A stretch of DNA of 64,000 nt from contig JAULSR010000007.1 of NCBI GenBank assembly GCA_030512295.1, forward strand, positions 434,001 to 498,000. Reading direction: 5' to 3'. The notes beneath the pieces are model-generated. The model did not search any database and was not told where the DNA came from. It was given only the letters and a program-made list of their open reading frames with translations. The position numbers were made by a program, and so were the translations under genes. Each line of letters begins with the position of its first letter. Position 1 is the first letter of the stretch. This DNA comes from Bombardia bombarda (taxonomy: Eukaryota; Ascomycota; Sordariomycetes; Sordariales; Lasiosphaeriaceae). This document shows positions 42,028 to 54,261 of this stretch, in pieces.

Positions 42028-44523
42028 TTATTTTGGCAACGCCAAAAGTGCAAACATGCCGCCCATGACAGGCCGCGCCACAAATGTCGGCCCACCAGCC
42101 GGATACCCACCTGTGGCCGCATCGAATAGATCTGTCATTGCTCTGTTGGTTGATGTGCTTCCGATCCACTTGGCCAGCTTGGAGATGAACATAGTCTTGG
42201 TTTCGTTGCTGGCAACAGCGGCAGCAAACATCTCCCAATCCGACTTGGTCCACGTATGGCGGGTGTCAAGTGGTACGGCGTATTCGAGCGCAATAGTCGA
42301 GTAGAACTCGCTCTGCATGTCGTAGACGGACTGCGGGATGAAATCCAGACCAAGAAGTTTGTCGGCATAGATGTTGTAGAGCAGGCCTAAATCGGTATCA
42401 ATTTAAATGCTGTGGTGGCCGGAAAGATGAGAGGGGAAATGGGGGGCGAAGGAGTGTGTGGGATAAAAAGGAGGGCATGAGGTCAAAAGATTTGTCAATT
42501 TCCATGCTTACCATGACTGCTATTATCTCCATAACTCAATGTCGTATGCGGAAGATTCGCCTCAGTATTGATCGCAAAAGCCTGCCAGCGCTTCAGATAG
42601 TCATCGGCAATTGCACCAAAGGTATCCTCATTGTTGGTCAGCTGCGCAATCTGCGACATGGCCTTCAGCCCAATGATGCCCTTGATGGCGAGGTTTGTCT
42701 GATTGCTACACAAGATATGTTAGTCCAGTTAACACAAGCTGCATCATCAAGATGGACACGTACGCAAGCGTGCCAGCAAAATCATCCGTGCTGAGTTGAT
42801 TCGAAGGGATCAGAGAATCATTGACCAGAAATGTGGCCCACTGCGACAGCTTGGGATAATGCGTAGTGAGATATCCGGTGTCGCCCGTGCGCTGCGCATA
42901 TCCAAGCGTCATGATGATCATGTTACCACACTCTTCCAGCGGCATGGCCTCGTCGTTTCCTGCTGGATACCCCTTGGCCACAGGGAACGTCCCGAGGTCG
43001 TGAATGGCCCATGCATTAGGGTATGCACCGCTCTCTTGATTCTCGTACAGCGGGTCCAAGAGGTACTTGGTGTACGTCGCGTTGAGGTACAGGATAGCCG
43101 GGTATGCCGGAAAAATGACATCAACGGTCTGGATGTCGCTGTTGGAGCTGATCTCCTTTAGAAAGATGTACGGCTTGCTGGAGTTGCCTGCAAATTGAAG
43201 ACCGCCAAAAGTCTGCCGCACAGCGAGTGTGGTGATGGTGGCATAATCTTGGCCTGCGGCTTGCTCTGAGTCGATTTGGATATCCTGGTCGAGGGCGAAA
43301 CACATGGCGACAGCATACTCATAGTCGTTGTAGAAGGCAACGACGGCGGAAATGTCGTCGCTGTAGTAGGATGACCAAAGTCCAGGCACGGGAGCCAAGC
43401 TTCCACTGTGACCGGCAAAGTTGATGACTCGGTCCTGGACAATACCAAGGCTGAAGACTCTCTCTACCTCATCATTCTGTACTTCACCCAGGTCGTGAGA
43501 GAATGCAAACACTGGCCTGGTTGCGTGTTAGCCTCAAGGCAGACAGGATGACCCATTGATAAAAAGGTAGCTTACCATCTGTCATTTACCGCTCTGAAGT
43601 TGGTTTCCTTTGTATTTGAGAGCGTCGCGTTCTTTGCGAACTGACCGCGTACCACACTGTCTTGGCCGATTTGCCAGGTCAACTAGCATTATTTGTGTTA
43701 GTGTTGTTTGTTTAGTTTCATCATGGTACAGCTGACTTCACTCACTGCGCCTACGCCAGCAACATCGCTCGCGTTGGTAGAGAGGTACCAGTTCCCCCAG
43801 CTAGCAATCTCCCCAGACTCGGTAAACTCTGCCTGACTGGCACGGTAGAATTTGTGGTAAACAAGATTACCAGACGTGCCTTGGTCCCAGTTGATGACCT
43901 GAGAATCATCACCGCTGGCCCATTCTGACCCACATGTTAGTTAGTTCACATAACCTGCAGGATCAGTTTATGGGATCCTCTCACCTCCAGAAACATCCAT
44001 ATACACCTGAACCGTGTGCGGTGACCCGTCTGAAGACTTGGCCTTAGCCGAGATGTACGAGAACTGCTGAGATTGTCGTCCGAGATCGTGTGGGAACACG
44101 GGTGAGAGGAATGTAACGGTAAGTTCGACTGTCCCATTTACATCAAATGTGAAGATGCTCTTGGTTGAGGTGTATTCCAGCGATACTTGGTTCACAACCG
44201 GTGTGCCGCGGGCTTCACCCATCCAGTTATAAGCCACTCCATCGACAGCTACTAGACCTTGCCAACCCTGGACTGCGGTTCTGAAAGAAAGTCAGCCATT
44301 CAAGTTCCGTGATTCTTTTGATGACGAGAACCACTCACGTCCAGAACCTTGGCCAGGAATTTGGGAGAATACAGCCAGAATCGCACTGTAACCACGTGTT
44401 GAGGTACGGCGATCTCACTGCCAGGGGCACTGCTGGGGGCCTTGTCGGCTTATATGTCGAGGCAGCACCGGCGAGACCAGAGCCCAAGGCCGCCAATGCA
44501 GCCGCCATCTTGATAAATCGCAT
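42028..44523 (-). CDS. gtaA: Secreted glutaminase, GtaA family
   Basis: Seven exons (44523-44339, 44280-43985, 43924-43746, 43682-43576, 43516-42764, 42705-42512, 42386-42028) join exactly to 690 residues. The signal peptide is MRFIKMAAALAALGSGLAGA. The protein matches fungal extracellular glutaminase A, which deamidates L-glutamine to glutamate and ammonia. It shows YKPTRPPAVPLAVRSPYLNT, VAVDGVAYNWMGEA, the N-terminal beta domain (ELTVTFLSPVFPHDLGRQSQ), AGHSGSLAPVPGLWSSY and the helical C-terminal domain. The last has PYIFLKEISSNSDIQTVDVI, YPNAWAIHDLGTFPVAKGYP, EECGNMIIMTLGYAQRTGDT, NQTNLAIKGIIGLKAMSQIA, ADKLLGLDFIPQSVYDMQSE and a closing GGMFALLALPK. Several Asn-X-Ser/Thr sites fit secretion. 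Length is as usual for the family (about 690). Every splice junction rebuilds a conserved segment. Confidence 0.93.
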
Positions 44524-47500
44524 TGCTGGCTAATTTCAGGTGCGAGGAGGGCGAGGAGTAAAGGCAAGGACGAAAAGAGAGCATGCAAAGGAACAGAGGA
44601 TCCGATGCTGATTAAGCGGGGACAAACGCTGGGTTGAAGGTCCTAGAGTAAGGTTTCTAAGGAGGTAGGGTCCTTGGACTTATGCACCAAGATGCAGAGT
44701 GCAGACCGGGCTAGATAGCTCGCTACTAGTAAGAGAGCTGGCGGAAGTGAAAAGGGGCAGGTAACTATTGAGGTTTCGATCGCGTGGAAGAAGGAGATGG
44801 GATGAAGGTCTTCTTTTAATACCTTGAAGATGAAGAATATAGTGTTTGTGTTTCATGAAGTAGACTTTCATGATCCACAGTTATGTAAAAGTAACATAGC
44901 GACGGAAAGATAAGTGACTGCAGTGAGAAAGTGACTTTGTGGCTGGCTGCCAGGCACACAAGTCTCCCCACAAGTGGGTTAAGGTTCAAGGGACTTGGAG
45001 TATGTGGAAGCCCATGCTTTTCCGGCGGTGCTGTCCTCGAGCTTCGAGGCGTGCTGAGGCGTGCAGATGATGCGAGCCAAGAGATGGAGTTTGGCAGCCG
45101 CATGCCACTTGGACATAGCATGCGCGTTGTGAACAATCCCAAGAGAGCAAAGGGGGTGAGCAGACCAGGGAAGTTACGTAGCAATAACTATGCAGCCAAG
45201 AGAGGGTCGTTGCATTAGGAGAAACCTGTGAGGCATGACCAACATGCAACTGATCTGGCATAGAAGACAACATTGGTGTCTGACAGGTGGAAGCCAGCTC
45301 GTGACGGGAGAGTGTTGAAGGCTCAACAGCCGGGTAGCCCTCGAAACAGATCGGACGCTGATCCATCTCGGCCATCGCCCTCCGAAGCAAGTCTCGAAGA
45401 CGGCAGAGGACTCGAAGTTTAGCTTCTGTGGCCAAGCTAGGTCTCAACTCAACCCGAGTTTCCGAGGCGGGACCTAACGGTGACTTAGTGTAAGTGTGGG
45501 CCTTTGGGCTGAGGTTCCATCAAGACAAGGAAAGCTTATTGTACCGCCAAGGATTGAAGAGGGCCGAGATCTGTTGCCGTGAATTCCTGTCTTTCCACGA
45601 GGTCGTAATCCTGGCCAATACTACAGATGCAAAAGAGTAAAATGCGAGCGGTCACAGTAATGACCTGGTGACGCAAGTCGAGTGGTCGCGGGGCCCAGTC
45701 TGGAGGATTATAGACTCGGAGACAATTTAACAGGAATGGGGTAATGGGGTGCCATGTGGAACTCTGTCTTGCGGGAAAGTGTGCGGAGGAGCCATTCCAG
45801 GAGGTATCGATCCATGGACCGAGAGAGAAGGAGAAAAAATTGTGAAGCGCGAGCCGCAATGCGCAATGCGCAGACTATGATGCAAAGAAGCCGAGAGGAC
45901 GCCCCCCATCGGCCTGAAGCCAGAGAGGGAAGGAGACACAGGAAAGTCGTATTGTCGTCCGCTGCCGTCCACTCCCCACGGGTATCAGGAGAAATCACGC
46001 CAAGGAAGCTGGGAAAAACAGTTCAAATTGGAAGAGATGCAAAAGGTGCAAAAGGTGGGAAAGGTGGAAAAGGTGGAAAAGGTGGATCAGCCGGATGAGC
46101 CATAGTCATAATGGGGCGGCAGGAGCACTTCTCCCCAGACTAGAACTAAAACTGGAACTAGGTGCCTACCTACCTTGCTTATATCAGGTCGGGAAAGAAC
46201 GACCAGGCGGGAAACCAAACAGGAAGACATGTTGAAGATCATCAAGTTGCAGCGTGTTAAGTCGCCCACACAAGTCGGACAGGCTGCCAATAACCCCAAG
46301 ATGGCGGCGTTAAAGAAGATCATTAATTAAATGAACTATTGGGCATGTAGTACTATTGGCGCGTCTGGCGCGAAGTTAGGGCAGTCAGCTTGAAAAGAAC
46401 ATTTGAAACGACGCATCTGCTGATATGTGTGAGGAAAGCTGTAGATAGTATAGTGGTGAAGGTTCTCGTCATCAAACCTAGTCGTGCCAACCATATGCCG
46501 AAGGCCGGATCCCGCGTCCGAGAGCGAAGCCCCCTGTTCGCCAGATTCAGTGAGTGAAATCTGTGAGTGAAATCTGGGGTAAGAGCGCTAAACGCGTTTT
46601 CGGTTAGAGGCTGGAGTCAAACCTAGACGTGTGGCGCACCCAGGTAGGTAGGGGTACCTGGTCCACCACTGCAGTGCCGACCACTACCTAGGTAAAGACG
46701 GGGAATTACCACCCACCTCAGGTCTTGAAATTCTCAGACCTCCATCTTTCCTAGGTTTCCTAGAAACGGGCCGAGTGCGCGTGCCTCGAGCATCCAACAC
46801 GCGCATTGCACAGTCAGGTCACTCGACCCGGGCGCACACTGCTGCTCGTCGTCACCACAGTCCATCGAATGCAACAAGCTGGAATGCAGCCAACCAACCT
46901 GGGCTCCTGAGGTCTCGCCGTCTGCGACCTTACAGTCACCGCACCTCGACATCCAATAGACATTACCTAATTTAATACAGTACCTTGATCAAGCATGCAG
47001 GTTGGCAGCAGATAGATTGCAGTCAGCCCATTGACGACATTGGATGATGCTAATAACCTACTGTACACATACACACAAGGTAGGAGAGCAGCTAGCTGCC
47101 GAACCCGTGATGCATGAGCCTGACGCGGGGCGTAGGTTGCATCGACTCCAGTCCCCCGGCTCGGGGAGCCACTACCTGCCTACGCTACCTTAGGGTAGTG
47201 TATGTACTGTTGGGTGGCATTTCAACTGCCGGCTAATGTGAACATGGAAATGGAAACGCTCTGAGAGCCTCACCCGGTTCTTTACGAGCTTCCAAACCAG
47301 GACATCCTATGACGTTGATTAACCTCAAGCACGTCGCCTTCCGCCCCATTGTATGCACACCTCCATCTAACTTGTCTGGCAAAGGTAGGTACCTAGGCGT
47401 GCTTGAGACGTCGTAGCACCCTGTCTTTTAATAGCACCGACGACCGCCAATCGTGGCTTTCTTGTCAAGTAGGACGCTTCTCAATGCAAGTTGTTTTCGG

Positions 47501-48602
47501 CTCAGGCACAGATACATTCCATCGCCAAATCTTCACGAGCTATGACACTAAAAAGCCAATATAATTGTGCTGGGGCCACAGGTGGTCGTCCTGTGTTCTA
47601 CCAAAGATACCAGTCTCACATCCATTCTCCTTACCTACTACCTCTTCCTCGGATCCTTCAGCCTGCCCAAAATTGTCCATGTGACTATACCATGCCTTGT
47701 TTCTTGATGTGCAGATATATCTTGACCATGAGACCGCCCTGCAAAATTGGGCACCGAAATGGGCCCCAGCGGGCGGTGAACATGCTGCATGCTGCGCCTG
47801 CATCAACCGTTCCCAGTACCTATACTCGAAGATCCTGACCAGATCAGGGACCTGTTGCTTGCCGGGGCGAGGGTCAGGAAAGCCCCAGCCGGCTATCCGC
47901 TGAGGCTTACGGCCAAGGGCTGCGAGGGGGTGTGGTCGTGGATGTGTTCCACTACCTCTCTTCTCTTCACTCTTCTGCGGAAAAATGCCACCACGTGTTG
48001 CCATCTCGCGGGGCCACCAGAGCACGGCATATGATGCATAACATGATGCATAACACGTACCTACCTTTGAACTGTAGCGTCATGTTAAGCCCAGTCATAT
48101 TTCCAATTCTGGAAGGTGACTTGCTTTGGGTTGCGTCTCGGATCCGGTACAGGTCTGCCATTGTACATATGGACCTCACCTACTTAGGGATTTCCATCAT
48201 GTACAAACTTACCTACATGCCCCATCTAATTCCTGATCAGAGCGTGATGATCTTCACGCCGAAAATGGGTGAGCACAGTTCTTTATTAAGGAGGGGCGTA
48301 TGATAAGGAGTACTAACGATACCCTCAACCTTAACGTTATCTATTTAATAGTATGGTTTCTATGCTATGTATAATATAGTGAACAATATGCAAAATCTTC
48401 GAGCAAGTCTGCGAAGGATAAGTACATCACGGATCATATATATATCATGCGGCTGATCCCGAGACGTGAAGGGCATGTCAACACCAGTCGTCCAATTTCA
48501 CATCGAGACAGAATCCCACTTTCTGCTGGCTTTTTGTCAGCTGCCAGAAAGGAAAATACCCCAAAGAAGGACCCCATGATAGTGCACGACGCAGCTATTC
48601 CT
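44524..48602. other. 4.1-kb gene-poor region
   Basis: No gene could be supported between the glutaminase and lipase genes, which are both on the minus strand. Contents are a purine-rich 9-mer minisatellite (46041-46086), a direct repeat of GTGAGTGAAATCTG near 46548-46576, many CCTA/TAGG words (46150, 46640-46700, 47160-47210, 47380-47400), and AT-rich DNA at 48330-48450. Transposon ends or target-site duplications were not recognised. Confidence 0.5.
46041..46086 (+). repeat. AAAAGGTGG 9-mer minisatellite
   Basis: Five near-identical copies of AAAAGGTGG or AAAAGGTGC in tandem. A short frame across it would encode GlyLysGly units, but nothing else supports a gene. Confidence 0.85.
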
Positions 48603-49873
48603 CTATAGCTTTTCCCGGGCTAGCATATCGGCAATATCGAGATAGAATGCAATCGCATTGAACCTGTTGACATTCGAGTTAGCAAAAAGAACCGCCCCTC
48701 CAACTCCCGCCGCCATCGTATAGACGTCAACTGGGTAGGTATCTGAGAAAGACAAACCGCGGTAGAAAAGAAAAACAAGTAGAACTCACGATTGTTTGTA
48801 ACCCATCCACCTCCTCCACGTGAACCGCAACCGATTGCTCCAGTTGATCAAATCCAAATGGTTCACTCCCACCAAGGTACCCTTGTACACACCCCACTTG
48901 CTGCTCTCCACGCTCACCAGCCCGTCGTTTGGACCTTCCAGCCTCTTCAGCACCTTGTGGCTCATCCTGAAGGGGCTGAACAGCGGCGGCCTGCCCCTGA
49001 CCATAGCACCATAGGAGAAATACCGCACGCCCTCCCTATCCTTGACCTTCTCGTTAAACTCCTCGTCCATATACCGCCTCGTCAGCTGTGCGAAGGCGCC
49101 TGGTTCCCAGCCCGTGGTGCGCTCCCACATATCATATAAGCGCGGAAGATAGCTTGGCCCAATCTCGTCGATCAGGTAGTCGGCAAAGGCGCTGCCGTGG
49201 TGTGGGGTTGCGACGGTGACGAGCGATTTGACATCAACCCCTGCTGGACCGGCAAGCTGCGAGATCATGTAGCGGGCGTCGAGGCCGCCCATGCTGTGGG
49301 CGATGATGTTGACCGACTTCCCGGCGGCCTGGGCAGATATGTCGGCAGCCAGCTTGGCGGCGCGCTGCTCGATCGTGCCCGAGGGCGGGACAGACGCGGT
49401 TATAACTTCCACACCGCAGTGGGAAGAGAGAGCCTCGCGGATGCCACGCCAGTAGTGGATGGGCGGAATGGAGGGGAGGTAGGAGGGCCCTGGGAGTTGG
49501 AGGGAATCGAAGCCGAGGAGGCCGTGGGCGAGCACGATGGGGTGGTTTGGGGTGGCTGTTTTTTTTGTTTCAACATGTCAGTTTAGTTGATGGGGACAGG
49601 GGGAAGAGGGAGGAAGCTTGACAGACCATAGTGTTCGCGCAGCAGGGCGTACTCGTCAATGATTTCCTTGTCCAGCTTCCTGATTCGTGGGTCGTCGCCG
49701 GTAGCTGCAGCTCCACGGAGTCGGGCAGAATGGCTCAGACGGCGATTTCCCGTCCCTCCGTCGTAACATTTTGGGGTAAAAAGTGATGCACTTGGCGCGT
49801 GCCTGCTTCTCGTGGGATTGGCCAATGTCGGCGACAGGCTGAACCGTGACAGGGTCACCGCGGAGGCGCGCAT
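48603..49873 (-). CDS. Mitochondrial-type triacylglycerol lipase (Tgl2-like)
   Basis: Three exons (49873-49627, 49555-48790, 48663-48603) encode 357 residues. Residues 1-60 are Arg/Ser/Ala-rich without hydrophobic signal (MRASAVTLSRFSLSPTLANP), fitting a mitochondrial presequence as in yeast Tgl2. The alpha/beta-hydrolase core has the oxyanion strand HPIVLAHGLLGFDSL, the nucleophile elbow NIIAHSMGGLDARYM (Ser170, A-x-S-x-G variant), TVATPHHGSAFADYL, and GPNDGLVSVESSKWG with the catalytic Asp, then GVNHLDLINW with the His. Exon 3 completes the C-terminus SFNAIAFYLDIADML. It probably hydrolyses acylglycerols; the substrate range is not visible. The start is the first ATG in frame and is divergent from the reductase gene at 50392. 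Confidence 0.9.
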
Positions 49874-50295
49874 CTGAACAAGACCGCAGTGGAAAACAAC
49901 GACGCAACAGGCCAGCAAATCATTATTTGGGTGGTGAGAGATTGAAAGAGTGGGAGAGGTCCAGTCCAGGGATCTAGGGATCTGTGGTGGCGCTTTGCGG
50001 TGGAGGTGGTTCGTGATGTTTTAAAAAGTTAGTGTACCTAGCAGAAACTGCGAGCCGACGTCGTGCAGTTGGTCTGGGCATTGATTGACGTCATAGGTAT
50101 CCTAGCCTGGTGCCGAGGGTACCCACGGTAGCCTGTCTTGGCACTCAGCGTGGTTTGCCCGGCTGCCGAGAGCCAGGGTAGGGGTTCTCCCGTCTGCATT
50201 TGAGAATGAATGATTATGAATCAAACATACCATACCAAGATTACATATCACGATTTACAAGCAAGCACTCATAAAGACGAGACACAATTTTACAG

Positions 50296-50337
<42 letters not shown>

Positions 50338-50391
50338 TATTCAGGTTATTTTCTCCAACCTGTCAACATTCTCATCATTGAACACATCACC
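49874..50391. promoter_or_regulatory. Divergent promoter region with TA microsatellite
   Basis: These 518 bases serve the lipase (minus) and reductase (plus) genes. The (TA)n run at 50299-50332 lies 60-90 bases before the reductase ATG, where a TATA box would be expected. A short out-of-frame ORF at 50210-50425 overlaps the reductase start and could act as an upstream ORF if transcribed. Confidence 0.5.
50299..50332. repeat. TA dinucleotide microsatellite
   Basis: An almost pure TA run of about 34 bases in the core promoter of the reductase-like gene. Confidence 0.95.
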
Positions 50392-51536
50392 ATGGCGACA
50401 TCACATCAAAAGACGCTCTTCCTAGTCGGCCCCGGCCTCATCGGCGGCTCACTCCTCGTGAAGCTGAAAGAAGCGCGGCCCGACCTCAAACTGCACGCCC
50501 TCACCCGCCGGGATGATCAAGCAGCCGAGCTGGAGAAACTCGGCATCACCCCCGTCAAGGGTTCCCTCACCGACACCAAGCTCATCAGCGAGTGGGCCTC
50601 CAAATCCGACATCATCGTCCACACGGCCTCCGCAGACGACGACACCAGCGTCTTCGCCATCGTAGAGGGCCTCAAGTCGCGGCCCCGGGGCTCCAAGCGC
50701 GCCATATACATCCACACCAGCGGCAACGACGAGCTCGTCCGCTCCGCACGGGGCTTGGGCGCCCAATCTGTCGCGGAGAAGACGATATCCGACAAGTGGA
50801 CAGACGAGGAGCTGGATGCGAGGATTGCCCCGGATGCCTATCACCGACATGTCGACGGTCCGCTGCGCAACAACTTGTGCAACCCGGCCACGGAGAAGGA
50901 GCACAACGTCGTGACCAGCATCATGATGCCCCCGCTTATCTACGGTATCGGCTCGGAGCCCTGGAAGCGCATCTCGATCCAGACGCCGATGCTGACGTCG
51001 CAGATGATGAAGAACGGGCTCGTGGCGCTTCCGGATGGCCATACGGGCGTGTGGAACTGCGTGTGGGTGCATGACTTGGTGGAGCAGTATCTTGTGCTGC
51101 TGGAGCATCTTGAGAAGGTCGAGCCGGGAGAGCAGACGTCGCACTACGTGTTTCCGGCCGAGAAGAAGCCGTTCGTGTGGAAGGAACACTTCGAGGCTGT
51201 TGCCGGAGAGCTGAAGAGGCTTGGGCATCCAGTTGCCAAGGCGAATGGTGGTCAGGCGAGGGTCCTGAAGACAAGAGAGGAGTTTGTTGAGTTCATAGGA
51301 GGGAAGGAGAACTCGTATAGTGAGTGGTATGGCGACATTGTGTGGGGGACTGAGAACAGCTATACGAGCCCCGAGTGAGTACCTATTTCCTCCAGCCCTT
51401 AATCTTCACTGTTTGCATAGTGCTAACTTTTTATAGTCTCACTGCTGGCCTCGGCTTCAAGCACAAGGCGAAGGGTGTCGTGGACAGCATTGTGAACGGG
51501 AAAGAGCTCGAGGATTTCATCCAGAAGCAGATGTAG
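50392..51536 (+). CDS. NAD(P)-binding Rossmann-fold reductase/epimerase-like protein
   Basis: Two exons (50392-51374, 51437-51536) give 360 residues. The N-terminal Rossmann motif LFLVGPGLIGGSLLVKLKEA is close to GxGxxG. It is followed by ALTRRDDQAAELEKLGITPV, KGSLTDTKLISEWASKSDII, IYIHTSGNDELV (epimerase/NmrA-like) and SIMMPPLIYGIGSEPWKRIS, then VWNCVWVHDLVEQYLVLLEH. This is the atypical extended short-chain dehydrogenase layout of fungal NAD-dependent epimerase/dehydratase proteins. The usual catalytic YxxxK is not obvious, so the protein may be a redox sensor or an unusual reductase. The C-terminus, completed by exon 2, reads LTAGLGFKHKAKGVVDSIVN. Function and substrate are unknown. Confidence 0.85.
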
Positions 51537-52140
51537 ATGTCTCCCATGCAACATTCATCATCCTCAGCAGAGTTCCTAGCCAAGGGCCTTTGTCCTTTCT
51601 CGGGAAACTGAAGTCGCCAATGACCTCAAAAACCTTGACGTTCATAGCACCTTGTACGGATCAGCGACTGGTCCCGTATGCACAAGACTGGAATCAAAGG
51701 AAAACAACCAACCTGATGAACTGCTTATTATTGCCCGCCCACCCACCCATCCACAAACAGAGCCTCTCTTTGTTGCTTTTGTTCAAATTCCAGTATTCCT
51801 CGGATAAGCGCAGCCCCAGCGCCACGTCGCAAAGCACCATCGACGCGATAGTTGCAACTATCACCTCGATGTATACACACGATTCACATTCTGCATCCTC
51901 AATCCGCAAGTGCTCTTGTGCAAGAACGTACTTTGGGACACTATTCTCTCGAACAAATGCAAAGCCCACCGGCACCAGACTCGAGGTGGTGTCGGCCTCG
52001 ACGATGAAAATGCGTATAAGCTAAACCTCATGTTATCCAGGTCCGGTGGTGGTAGATGGTCACTTGGGCGACGGCCCTATTCTTTAGCTGCTCTCAGGAG
52101 CACTCCAGGACTTGCCCGCCTGCCTACCCAGCTACTTTCT
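51537..52140. other. Convergent intergenic region
   Basis: These 604 bases lie between the 3-prime ends of the reductase-like gene (plus) and the FAD monooxygenase gene (minus). Short frames on both strands overlap each other, with no support. Confidence 0.5.
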
Positions 52141-53650
52141 CTACATTTTGCACCTCACCAAAAATATCACATACGTCAACAACACCCTCAGAAAGTTCCC
52201 CCACGTCCCTTGCCCACACTCACCCAGGCCCTTGCTCAGCAACCACAGTCTCTCGGTCTCCACCCTCAACTCTCTCTCCCACTGTTCTGTCGTGATCTCG
52301 CCCCTCCATAACTTTCCCATCTCTAAACACTGCCATGCCGCATGATCTGTGGCCCTCCCCAGATGTGGCCGCACCGTAGCAAATGCGTCACCCACCAGTG
52401 CCACCCGTCCATCCCAGAACAAGTTACTGGGAAGTATAGCAACAGAGTCACTGATCCTGGTGACAAATGGTTGGTCAATCTTCTTGACCAGCTCGACAAA
52501 CGCCGGTGCCATATTTGGCAGCATGGAATCGCGGCACTGACCCCAGATGGCTGGGTTGACCAGCCCGGCGGGGACAGTGTTGGTGTGGTGCTGGTTGTCT
52601 ATATCGGTAAAAACTGCGTCCATCTTTTCTGGGGCTGAGTGGGGGATGTTATAGTACCAAACCAGGTTGAGGAGACGAGTGCCGGGAGCAAAGATGCCTG
52701 TGTCGGTAGGGATGATGTAACTTGAGTTTTGCTTCAATGTCAGCCGACCAGTCTGCCACATGCGGGTTGGGGAGGCAGCGGGAGGAACCCACCAAGGTAG
52801 ACTTACACCAGGATATACGATCTCGACATAAAGTCAAAGGCAAACCCGTTCTTGAAAAACTCCCTCGTCTCGGCGCTGACCTCATTCTCTGCTATCGTCC
52901 CGCGCCACGCCACATAGCCCGAGTACTCCAGCTCCGCTGCTGGCGCATTTTGTGGAAGCACCAGCTGTTTGACAGTAGAATGGAAACCATCGGCCCCAAT
53001 GACCAGATCAGCCAGGAATGGCTTGTCGCGCTTGCCGCTCGTCACATCCTCAACGAGCACCACAACCTTGCCTGTTGCCTTTTTCCCCACGCGACCAATT
53101 TCAGCCTGGTCATGGTCGTACTCCAGCGCTACCACCTTCTTTCCCGTACAGTAACTCGCTTGCCCGTCTCCGTCCCTGTGTTTTGGCGGGCCAGGACACA
53201 GCTCTGTCTGCAGCCCATCAAAGTTGGCGCGAAAGACACGGTATAAAACGCCCCAGCACGTATTCTTGCGTGCAATATTGACGTGGTGGACCTGTGGATG
53301 GGTGCGAAATGAAACATGGGACCCGGTGGCTTTGATGGACGTCGGAGTTGTGCTGCTGTTGTTGCGATCGTATCTTTTCAGGAACTCTTCCATGTTTGCG
53401 CCAAAGGAAATGCCGGCTGCGTGACTCTTGCGCATCGAGGATGGGTCCTGCTCAAGGACAGTGACGTTGTGGCCAAGTGACTTGAGCTGGATGCCATGCA
53501 TGAGGCCCGAAAGAGAGCCACCAACCTAAAAAGTGAAGGGCAGTCAGTAGGTAAAGGGACCTCGGTCGCTGTGGTTGCACGACTTACAATCACGACTGTT
53601 TTGGGCCGATCCCCCTTCATGTCTGTCATGGCCAGGTCTGGGTCTGCCAT
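52141..53650 (-). CDS. FAD-dependent monooxygenase (salicylate-hydroxylase-like)
   Basis: Three exons (53650-53588, 53525-52807, 52720-52141) encode 453 residues. Splicing rebuilds the FAD ADP-binding motif KTVVIVGGSLSGLMHGIQLK followed by GHNVTVLEQD. The GD-type motif ADLVIGADGFHSTVKQLVLP, typical of class A flavoprotein hydroxylases, and the second FAD motif GRVALVGDAFATVRPHLGRA are present. Further matches are SGYVAWRGTIAEN and YIIPTDTGIFAPGTRLLNLV. It probably hydroxylates a small aromatic or polyketide-type compound using NAD(P)H; the substrate is unknown. The C-terminal end is hydrophobic (VLLTYVIFLV), which could hold it to a membrane. It sits between a reductase-like gene and a receptor gene, so a small metabolic role in this accessory block is possible. 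Confidence 0.88.
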
Positions 53651-54261
53651 GACGTGTCGGTAGTTTACCAGCAGAGTGTGTCGAGTGTTGGTGGGATGGC
53701 AGTGCTGGTGCGCGTGCAGCTGGACCAATGTTAGGTGACGGTAATCTTACAGTGTTGCAAAGGAAACGAAACACAATCTAGAAGGTGGGAAGGACGGCCA
53801 ATGGGTTGTTGTGTCGACAAAGGTACGGCCGAGTGCGTTACAAATAGAAGACTTTGCGCACGAATGGCCAATCCTTAGTACATAGTTGCATTCCTCTTCA
53901 GAAAGACATTGCTCACATTCAATGTCAAGATATTATTGAAGAGCGGTGCGGTGAAATGCATTGGAATGTCGAGCAGCACATTTGAATGAGGATGGTCGTG
54001 AAGTCGTGTAAAGAAAGAACACTACCTAACAGCATTCCTTCTGTAACCTACCTAGGTCTCTATTTCGAGCGGTGTTGTACCGTTGTTCGGTTGTCGTAGA
54101 GCAGAGAGTCAAATCCTCACAACTACTTGCCCCCCCGCCAATTATCAAATAGGGGCCAGCCAGAAGGTTGTTGACTTCCTCTAGTACCCCTCAAGGCTTT
54201 ATACCTAGTACAGTTGTTTATTACACATATCCAACACCGTGCATCACCGTGCATCGCACAG
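53651..54261. other. Intergenic region without gene
   Basis: These 611 bases hold the promoter of the FAD monooxygenase and the 3-prime flank of the second Pth11-like gene. A CCTA/TAGG word is at 54045-54058. Nothing else is seen. Confidence 0.5.

Noticed and set aside
45754..46098. Basic 114-residue frame ending in Gly-Lys repeats
   Set aside because: It begins with ATG but lacks any homology. Its end is simply the AAAAGGTGG minisatellite.
47540..48025. 161-codon minus-strand frame in the 44.5-48.6 kb gap
   Set aside because: The frame start is GTG rather than ATG. There is no recognisable domain, and the amino-acid composition looks random.
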